A stretch of DNA of 12,363 nt from an uncultured Saprospirales bacterium (GTDB taxonomy: Bacteria > Bacteroidota > Bacteroidia > Chitinophagales > Saprospiraceae): NCBI GenBank assembly GCA_937926355.1, contig CALAZP010000135.1, positions 1 to 12,363 of the forward strand, written 5' to 3'. The notes under the pieces were generated by a model. That model ran no database searches. It saw only the letters and a program-made list of their open reading frames with translations, and was not told the DNA's origin. Both the position numbers and the translations under genes were made by a program. Each line of letters starts with the position of its first letter. The first letter of the stretch is position 1. Of the stretch, positions 1 to 5,800 are shown piece by piece.

Positions 1-50
1 ATCTGTTGCTTTAAAATCGCTGAAATTTCATCGGGCTTTACATCAACCAT
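1..50 (-). CDS. atpA: ATP synthase F1 subunit alpha, N-terminal fragment
   Basis: Only the first 16 codons are in the window; the gene continues past the left edge. Read on the minus strand from an ATG at 50-48, the peptide is MVDVKPDEISAILKQQ. This is the typical start of Bacteroidota alpha subunits (the 'KPDEIS.ILK' N-terminus that contacts the delta subunit). It lies 12 bases after the atpH stop codon, the position expected for atpA in a BEFHAG operon. Alpha is the non-catalytic nucleotide-binding subunit of the F1 hexamer. No catalytic motif is visible because the fragment is so short, so the call rests on the N-terminal peptide and gene order. Confidence 0.85.
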   Translation of the reverse strand, partial: MVDVKPDEISAILKQQ

Positions 51-62
51 AACAAGTATTTT

Positions 63-632
63 TTAAGCTATAATTTTAGAAACAAATAAATTTTTTGAGA
101 AAAGATCCTTCCGCATTTCATCTAGCTTATCAGCTATACTAGCATCGTATACCTTATCTCCAAATTCAATAATAAAACCTCCAATTAAACTAGGATCTAC
201 CAATAAATTCAATTCCAAAGAAGTTCCTTGGGGAAGCATTTGACTTAAGCCTTTCTGAATCTTAGATTTTTGATCTTCAGTAAGAGGTGATGCAGATTTA
301 ACAGTAGCTAATTCAATGTTTTTGTAGGCTCTATATTTTACTTCAAAATCAGTCGCAATATCGGGTAAATACCTTTCGCGTCCTTTTTGAGCGACCAAGA
401 CGATAAACTGCTCGGTCAGTTGATCCATTTTATTAGAAAATAACTCTTTGAAAACCTTTAACTTTTTATCTGTTTGAACTACTGGGTTCTTTACCATTAA
501 AACAAAGTCTCTGACTTTACACACCTCCGATAGATAGCGCATATCCTCCAAAACTTTCTCCAATTTGTTTTGCTCCAAAGACAAATCCAATAAAGATTTG
601 GCATATCTGGAGGCAATTCGGTAAACGGACAT
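63..632 (-). CDS. atpH: ATP synthase F1 subunit delta (OSCP-like)
   Basis: The product has 189 residues, slightly above the usual 175-180. Delta caps the F1 hexamer and ties it to the b-subunit peripheral stalk on the cytoplasmic side. The N-terminal half (about 1-105) is the predicted helical bundle that binds alpha, beginning with the typical 'YRIASRYAKSLLDLSLEQ' pattern. The C-terminal part carries the family signature at about 145-172, with 'DPSLIGGF' followed by 'GDKVYDASI'. The start is the ATG at 632-630, only 4 bases after the atpF stop, so translation is probably coupled. The stop lies 12 bases before atpA. No Shine-Dalgarno sequence is visible, as is usual in Bacteroidota. Order and spacing fit the conserved F-H-A segment. 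Confidence 0.95.
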   Translation of the reverse strand: MSVYRIASRYAKSLLDLSLEQNKLEKVLEDMRYLSEVCKVRDFVLMVKNPVVQTDKKLKVFKELFSNKMDQLTEQFIVLVAQKGRERYLPDIATDFEVKYRAYKNIELATVKSASPLTEDQKSKIQKGLSQMLPQGTSLELNLLVDPSLIGGFIIEFGDKVYDASIADKLDEMRKDLFSKNLFVSKIIA

Positions 633-636
633 AATG

Positions 637-1158
637 TTAGTTCATTTTTAATTCATCAACCAATTTGGCAACGTATTCTTCTTGTTCTTTATCCCCCTTT
701 AGATTTTTCCTCAATACCTTCTCAGCTAAATCAATTACCATTATTCCAAGTTCATTCTTAACTTGAGTAACAGCAGCTAATTTCTGGTTTTCTATCTCTT
801 CTTTGGCATTCAAAACAATGGCTTTTGCTTCCTCTTTAGCCTTTGCTTTAGCTTCGTTTAAAATGCTTGTACTCATGTCTCTTGCATCCTTCAACATTTT
901 AGAACGCTCCTCCTGAGCTTCCTTTAACAAAGCCTCATTTTCAGATTTAAGACTAGCCATAGCCTCCCTAGCTTTCTTGGCCTCATCTAAAGCATCCTGA
1001 ATATTGTCCTCTCTTTCTTTTAAAGCACTTTGTATAGGCTTAAATGCCAATTTGCCCAAAACGAAATATATTAAGAGGAAAACTACCGTTGTCCAAAGAA
1101 TCAAACCCGGATCTGGTTTGATAACATCTAAATCAGCTAAAAAAATTATTGTTTTCAT
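637..1158 (-). CDS. atpF: ATP synthase Fo subunit b
   Basis: The product has 173 residues and forms the peripheral stalk that holds F1 static against the rotating c-ring. One N-terminal membrane helix is visible at about 18-36 (a run around 'LWTTVVFLLIYFVL'). It is followed by the conserved 'FKPI' turn and then a long charged, alanine-rich helix to the C-terminus (about 45-150, rich in E, K and A), which is the dimeric coiled-coil that binds delta. Length and layout match ordinary bacterial b subunits. The gene lies 78 bases after atpE, an unusually wide gap for this operon that contains a stem-loop, and 4 bases before atpH. A perfect 10-base palindrome (AACAGCTGTT, 1161-1170) lies 2 bases upstream of the start codon; its role, if any, is unknown. 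Confidence 0.95.
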   Translation of the reverse strand: MKTIIFLADLDVIKPDPGLILWTTVVFLLIYFVLGKLAFKPIQSALKEREDNIQDALDEAKKAREAMASLKSENEALLKEAQEERSKMLKDARDMSTSILNEAKAKAKEEAKAIVLNAKEEIENQKLAAVTQVKNELGIMVIDLAEKVLRKNLKGDKEQEEYVAKLVDELKMN

Positions 1159-1182
1159 CTAACAGCTGTTTTTAATTTATTG

Positions 1183-1220
1183 AAGAAGAACTGCCAACCA
1201 AGCGCTGACAGTTACTTCTT
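1183..1220 (-). promoter_or_regulatory. Stem-loop in the atpE-atpF intercistronic gap
   Basis: The arms at 1183-1195 and 1207-1220 are complementary: about 13 pairs with one G-U pair and one bulged base (1214), closing an 11-base loop. On the operon transcript the 3' arm is followed by UUCUUCAAUAAAUU, a poor U-tract, so this is not a strong terminator. In the opposite direction the stem is followed by six T, but no plus-strand gene ends there. The likeliest role is partial termination, or a processing or stability element that raises atpE output relative to the distal genes, since subunit c is needed in many copies per complex. The pairing is seen in the sequence; the role is inferred. Confidence 0.5.
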
Positions 1221-1236
1221 TTTTGGTGTTTGATTA

Positions 1237-1434
1237 CTAGTTGCCAGCCAAAAGTCCAACAACAATAGCAAACAAAGCTGCTCCTTCAACCAAAGCGGCA
1301 GTCAAAATCATATTGTTTCTGATATCGCCAACAGCTTCAGGTTGTCTTGCGATTGCATCCATTGCTTTACTGCCGATTAATCCAATTCCGATTCCGGCTC
1401 CTAATGCTGCAATACCTGCTCCAATTGCTCCCAT
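1237..1434 (-). CDS. atpE: ATP synthase Fo subunit c (proteolipid)
   Basis: The product has 65 residues, at the short end of the c-subunit range, and forms the rotating membrane ring. Two hydrophobic helices (about 3-24 and 42-63) flank the conserved polar loop 'ARQPEA' (29-34). Helix 1 has the glycine-rich packing pattern GAGIGIG. The ion-carrying carboxylate is Glu50 in 'ALVEGAAL'. The next residue is Gly rather than Ser/Thr, and helix 1 has Ile where Na+-type rings have Gln, so proton coupling is expected. The ATG at 1434 is chosen because an in-frame stop lies seven codons upstream with no other ATG/GTG/TTG between, although an ATT start two codons upstream cannot be excluded. It lies 23 bases after atpB. 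Confidence 0.95.
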   Translation of the reverse strand: MGAIGAGIAALGAGIGIGLIGSKAMDAIARQPEAVGDIRNNMILTAALVEGAALFAIVVGLLAGN

Positions 1435-1457
1435 AATAATGGTTTTATAAAAATTAA

Positions 1458-2651
1458 TTAATGTGCTTCTTCGTGATGGTGATCCTCAACAGCAGCACCA
1501 ATATAGGATGCTGAGAGTATTGCAAAAATAAACGCCTGCAAGAAGGCCACCAGTAATTCAATTAAATTCATAAATGCCGTGAATAACATCCCAATTACCC
1601 CACCTACCGCAGCTCCACCTACACTATTGCCGTTATCACCAAATAAAAATATAAGCCCTATTAAACTTAATATGATAATATGCCCAGCAGAGATATTAGC
1701 AAACAATCTTATCATCAATGAGAAGGGTTTGATGAATAATGCCATGATTTCTACAGGAGTTAAAATGATTTTCACCCATCCCGGGATTCCGGGCATCCAA
1801 AAAACATGTTCCCAATAATGCTTGTTCCCGTTAATATTAGTTACTATGAAAGTGAAAATCGCTAAAGTGAACGTCACTGCTAAATTTCCTGTGATATTGA
1901 CACCTCCAGGGAAAAATGGAATTAATCCAAAAAGATTACAAAAAAGAATGAAAAAGAACAAGGTCATAATAAAAGGCTGAAAACGTTCATATTTGTCTTC
2001 TCCTATCATAGGTTTAGTAACCTCATCTCGTATAAAAACAAACATCACTTCGAATAGAGACTGTATGCCCTTTGGTGATTTACCGTGGTTTTCCCTGTAT
2101 CCTTTCGCAACTAAAATGAATACAATAATCAAAAGAACAGCTGACAGCAACATCGTAAATACATTCTTCGTGATTGAAAAATCATAGAATGATGTAATTC
2201 CTCCTCCCAATATTCCACCATCAAGTGTGCTGGGCTTATCCAAAATAAAGTCCTCCCCATCATAAATCACATAAGCCACCTCTTTTACCTTCCCATTTTC
2301 ATCTGTTATCTCTTTATGAAGAATTTCCCCAATTTCTACTTTCCCCATTGGAAAATGATCAGCGCTGATCCTATTTACTCGCCCATGATTTAATACATAC
2401 CTATCCACTGCCTTGTGTCCGTGGTCAAATTGGCCAGAAGACATTATGGTCCAACCGGAAGAAGGAGCGTACAAAAAACAAGGTAATGGCAGATGAACTC
2501 CTTTCCAAATATGAAACTCATTGGCATCACTGATGTGAGTCATAACTGTGCTTACCGGATCATAAAATTCATTGCTTTTCGCTGCATTTAAAGCAAAAGT
2601 GTTCATCATTATGACACCTATAATAAACCCATATTTCATTATTTTTTTCAT
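1458..2651 (-). CDS. atpB: ATP synthase Fo subunit a, long form with N-terminal extension
   Basis: The product has 397 residues, against about 270 in E. coli. It forms the static half-channels that pass protons to the c-ring. Residues 1-24 look like a signal peptide (KK, a hydrophobic run, then 'ALNAAKS'). Residues about 25-160 form a predicted periplasmic extension, a length common in Bacteroidota. The conserved core follows, with membrane segments near 163-182, 225-246, 255-272, 295-312, 320-338 and 345-385. The essential arginine is R315 in 'SLMIRLFANISAGH', and 'GLIPFF' lies at 242-247. The C-terminus is histidine-rich (HHHEEAH). This is the first operon gene; no atpI/atpZ-like gene lies upstream. 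The start at 2651 sits about 30 bases downstream of a consensus promoter. Confidence 0.95.
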   Translation of the reverse strand: MKKIMKYGFIIGVIMMNTFALNAAKSNEFYDPVSTVMTHISDANEFHIWKGVHLPLPCFLYAPSSGWTIMSSGQFDHGHKAVDRYVLNHGRVNRISADHFPMGKVEIGEILHKEITDENGKVKEVAYVIYDGEDFILDKPSTLDGGILGGGITSFYDFSITKNVFTMLLSAVLLIIVFILVAKGYRENHGKSPKGIQSLFEVMFVFIRDEVTKPMIGEDKYERFQPFIMTLFFFILFCNLFGLIPFFPGGVNITGNLAVTFTLAIFTFIVTNINGNKHYWEHVFWMPGIPGWVKIILTPVEIMALFIKPFSLMIRLFANISAGHIIILSLIGLIFLFGDNGNSVGGAAVGGVIGMLFTAFMNLIELLVAFLQAFIFAILSASYIGAAVEDHHHEEAH

Positions 2652-2682
2652 ACTTTTTAAAGAGGTAGCTTTAAAATCGGCA

Positions 2683-2690
2683 CAAAGGTA
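2683..2690 (-). promoter_or_regulatory. -7 promoter element of the atp operon
   Basis: On the minus strand the sequence is TACCTTTG followed by TGCC, a perfect match to the Bacteroidota -7 consensus TAnnTTTG. Its downstream edge is 31 bases from the atpB ATG, leaving a leader of roughly 20-25 bases. A -33 TTTG at the expected spacing is not convincing: GATA is found there, with TGTG slightly farther upstream. The 7-base sequence AGGTAGC (plus strand) occurs at 2686-2692, overlapping the element, and again at 2663-2669, 23 bases away centre to centre. This could be a regulator site or chance. Confidence 0.65.
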
Positions 2691-2732
2691 GCCACTTTTA
2701 GAAATAAAATATCACATTATTTGATTTTTTTC

Positions 2733-2762
2733 TTTGCAAACTATGGCACGATAATTGTTTTG
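2733..2762 (+). promoter_or_regulatory. Probable promoter of the surface-protein gene
   Basis: TTTG at 2733-2736 could be the -33 element. After an 18-base spacer, TTGTTTTG at 2755-2762 matches TAnnTTTG at five of its six fixed positions. Transcription would start near 2769, leaving a leader of about 75 bases to the chosen ATG. TTTCTTTG at 2729-2736 is an alternative -7 element with the same single mismatch but no -33 partner. The site is back to back with the atp promoter and does not overlap it. Confidence 0.35.
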
Positions 2763-2843
2763 ATCCCTTCGGGAAAAAAACCCAAAACAAATTTAGCGAC
2801 TATGAAGCACCTTTTTATTTTGAAAAATATCATGAAGTATAAA

Positions 2844-5800
2844 ATGAAAAAATTGTTCTTGCCGTGCATGGCCAGTTTGTTATTAAGCTCCTCCCTTTTT
2901 GCCGAAGGCACCAAACAAGCGGCTCCAAAGGCACCGGGTAACCCAGCGGATACTTTAGTAATGCTGGAAATCAATAATCCTAATTTTGGATCATTTGCAG
3001 CTTTCAATGGTCCCGAAGAAAGTAGATTGTATTTTAGGATTCAAAACAATACTGAAAAGGTTTTTTTGGGCTTAGCTGCAGCCGTTGATGCTAATGGATT
3101 TGAATTTAGCAGTGATGCCACTGCCTCCTACTCCTTTCAAATTCGCAAATTAAATCCATCTGGTGGGGAAAACCCTATTGTTCATGGACCTTTTATAATA
3201 GGAAAATCTAATGCAAACCTAGATTCATACAACCAGGCATCTTTTCCAAATTATTCCACCACAACTACAGCAAATGGACAATTGATTTACTTCTTCGATC
3301 CTGGTTCTAATGTTGATTACGGTGCTGGGGATTATTTCATAGAATTTCAGAGAGTCCAACCTAACCCTGACGATGAGGGATTCGAAAACAGACTTTTTAT
3401 TCCATATTGGGATGTAACGGTCACTAATGCCACAGATGTTCCTATCCTAGGGAGGTTGTATTCGAGAAACTGGGCATTTAGAACACCAACAATTACTGGA
3501 GATTCCTATCCGGATTGTGGCTGGGATAGGGAATACCAAGGGATAGTTTATACTTACACCAATGATGGCTTTGTTACTCAACTTGATTTTTCAAATTCAG
3601 GATTCCAAGGCCTTTCTTTCAATATTGCTATAAATTCATCGGGACCAGGAAATTCCGGGAACCTTTTAGAAGATCGAAAATCGAGAGAAGGGAATGAAAC
3701 TCAACCTGCCTCAGAATTTTTAATTTTCCTCAATCCTCCTTGTATAGATTGTTTTCCCTCAGGAGAATGTGCTGAAGTAATTTCCGATGGAAATTTTGTG
3801 CCAGACCCAAATGGGGTCTACTGCCTTGAAGTGACCTCTACAAGCCCAGGTCAAATGGAAATCATTCTAGATTTTAACTCGAATGGCGTTTATGAACCCC
3901 AGCTTCAAGACCTATTGTTGGTTTATGAATTTTTTAAAGCGGATTTTGATGCCAACGGAGGTGATCCTGTAACTGCATGTATTCCATGGGATGGAATAAA
4001 GGCAGATGGCTCAGGGATAAATTACCTAGACACTATGCAGGTTATTTTAACCTATCAGCAAGGCCTGCAACACTATTCAGGATATGATGTAGAATTCGTT
4101 AAAAATGGGTTTTGTGTAGAAACAGTAAGGCCCATTAATTGCTCTGGAGAATCCTCCAATTTTCTATATTGGGATGATTCAGATTTGGTCAATATAACCA
4201 ATCCTGGAACAGGCCAACCATTATCCCTCTTAGAAGGCTGTGAATGTGGAATCAATAACTGTAGAACTTGGACCCAGTTTGATTCCGATATCACTACACC
4301 AGAAAATGACTGTGGCCTTATTGATGAAAATACCTTGGGCTACGGTGATAAAAGTACTTTGAATACTTGGTGGGTAGCTAATCTACAAAGGATTTTCATA
4401 CAAGATCTACCTATACATACTTGTGCCATTACCGCCCCATCCTCTGTGATATGTGAGGGAGAAACTACCTTATTAACTGCAAATGTTTCCACTCTATTTA
4501 CCGAGGGGTTAACCTATGAATGGACTGGCCCTGTGGGATATACAAACAGTAATGGCCCTAATTCTGGTCCAGTTTCTCTACCTGGTCTTTACCAAGTTGT
4601 AGTGACTGATATTGAAGGGTTGACAACTACCTGTGACTTTTTCCTGACTGTTTTGGATGCCCCAATTTTAGAATGCAGCGCCTCCCCTGTTGAATGTCCC
4701 AGTGACCTAACGGGTCAGATTATAGCAAGCGCATCAGGAGGTTCTGGCAGTGGCTATGAGTTTAGTTTAGACGGAGAAAATTTTACCTCTTCCGGTGTTT
4801 TCAATAACTTAGCAGCAGGAGAATATACTGTCTTTGTCAGAGACGCAGTCGGTTGTACCAATACCTGTGAAGTTATTGTTGAAGAACCCGATCCTATTGT
4901 AATAACCTTAATTTCAGCCAACCCTCCTTCATGCAATAATTTTGCAGACGGTCGTGCCAGTATTTCCATAGCAGGAGGAACACCCCCATTTACTTATCTT
5001 TGGAGCTCAGGATCTATTTCATCAAGTCCCACCAACTTGTTGGGAGGAATCAACACCGTTACCGTTACTGACAATGCGCAATGCACTGCGGAATTTTCCA
5101 TACAATTAGCTGAACCACCATTGTTATCAGTATTTACCCAGGTGATCAAACCCGTCACCTGTTTTGATGATAACGATGGAAGTATTTCAGCCCTGGGAAC
5201 GGGAGGAAATCCCCCCTATACCTTTTTATGGGATAATGGAGAAACTACAGCAACTGCTACTTCTCTATCTCTTGGGGTTCATACCGTTACCATTACTGAC
5301 TTTAATGGTTGTTCCGCCACCACTACAGATACCATTCTAGGCCCCGAAAGCCCTCTTTCTTGCTTTGTTTTGGAATTAAGTCCAGTAAGTTATCCAGGTC
5401 AGCAGGACGGGGTGGCATCTGCCTTTCCCTCCGGTGGATGGAGCGGTTATTCCTATTTGTGGAGTAATGGAAGCACCCTCAAACAAGCTAATAATTTAAC
5501 ACCTGGCCTGCATACTGTAACGGTAACCGATGCCTTTGGATGTGAAACGGTTTGTAGTATTGTCGTATCTGAAATTCCTCCTATTGAATGTACAGTGTTT
5601 GAATCTCAACCCATATCCTGTAATGGTGGTGCCGACGGAAGAGCTACCGTTGAAGCCGAGGGAGGTAATGGAGAACTATCCTACCAGTGGAGTAATGGCA
5701 ACTCTGGCAGAACTGCTATTAACCTTTCGGCTGGAATTACCTACACTGTAACCATAACCGATGAAGAGGGATATTCAGAAACTTGTTCCATTATCCTCTC

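Noticed and set aside
1161..1170. Perfect palindrome AACAGCTGTT before atpF as an operator
   Set aside because: It is only 10 bases long and occurs once. It is recorded as part of the structured gap and not called as a separate binding site.
1241..1450. 69-codon plus-strand frame opposite atpE
   Set aside because: It mirrors the conserved c-subunit gene, is proline/alanine/isoleucine-rich as expected for the complement of a Gly/Ala membrane gene, and has no own signals.
2765..2784. Small GGG/CCC hairpins in the surface-gene leader as a riboswitch or attenuator
   Set aside because: Only three-pair stems with A-rich loops can be formed; this is too little to support a regulatory RNA.
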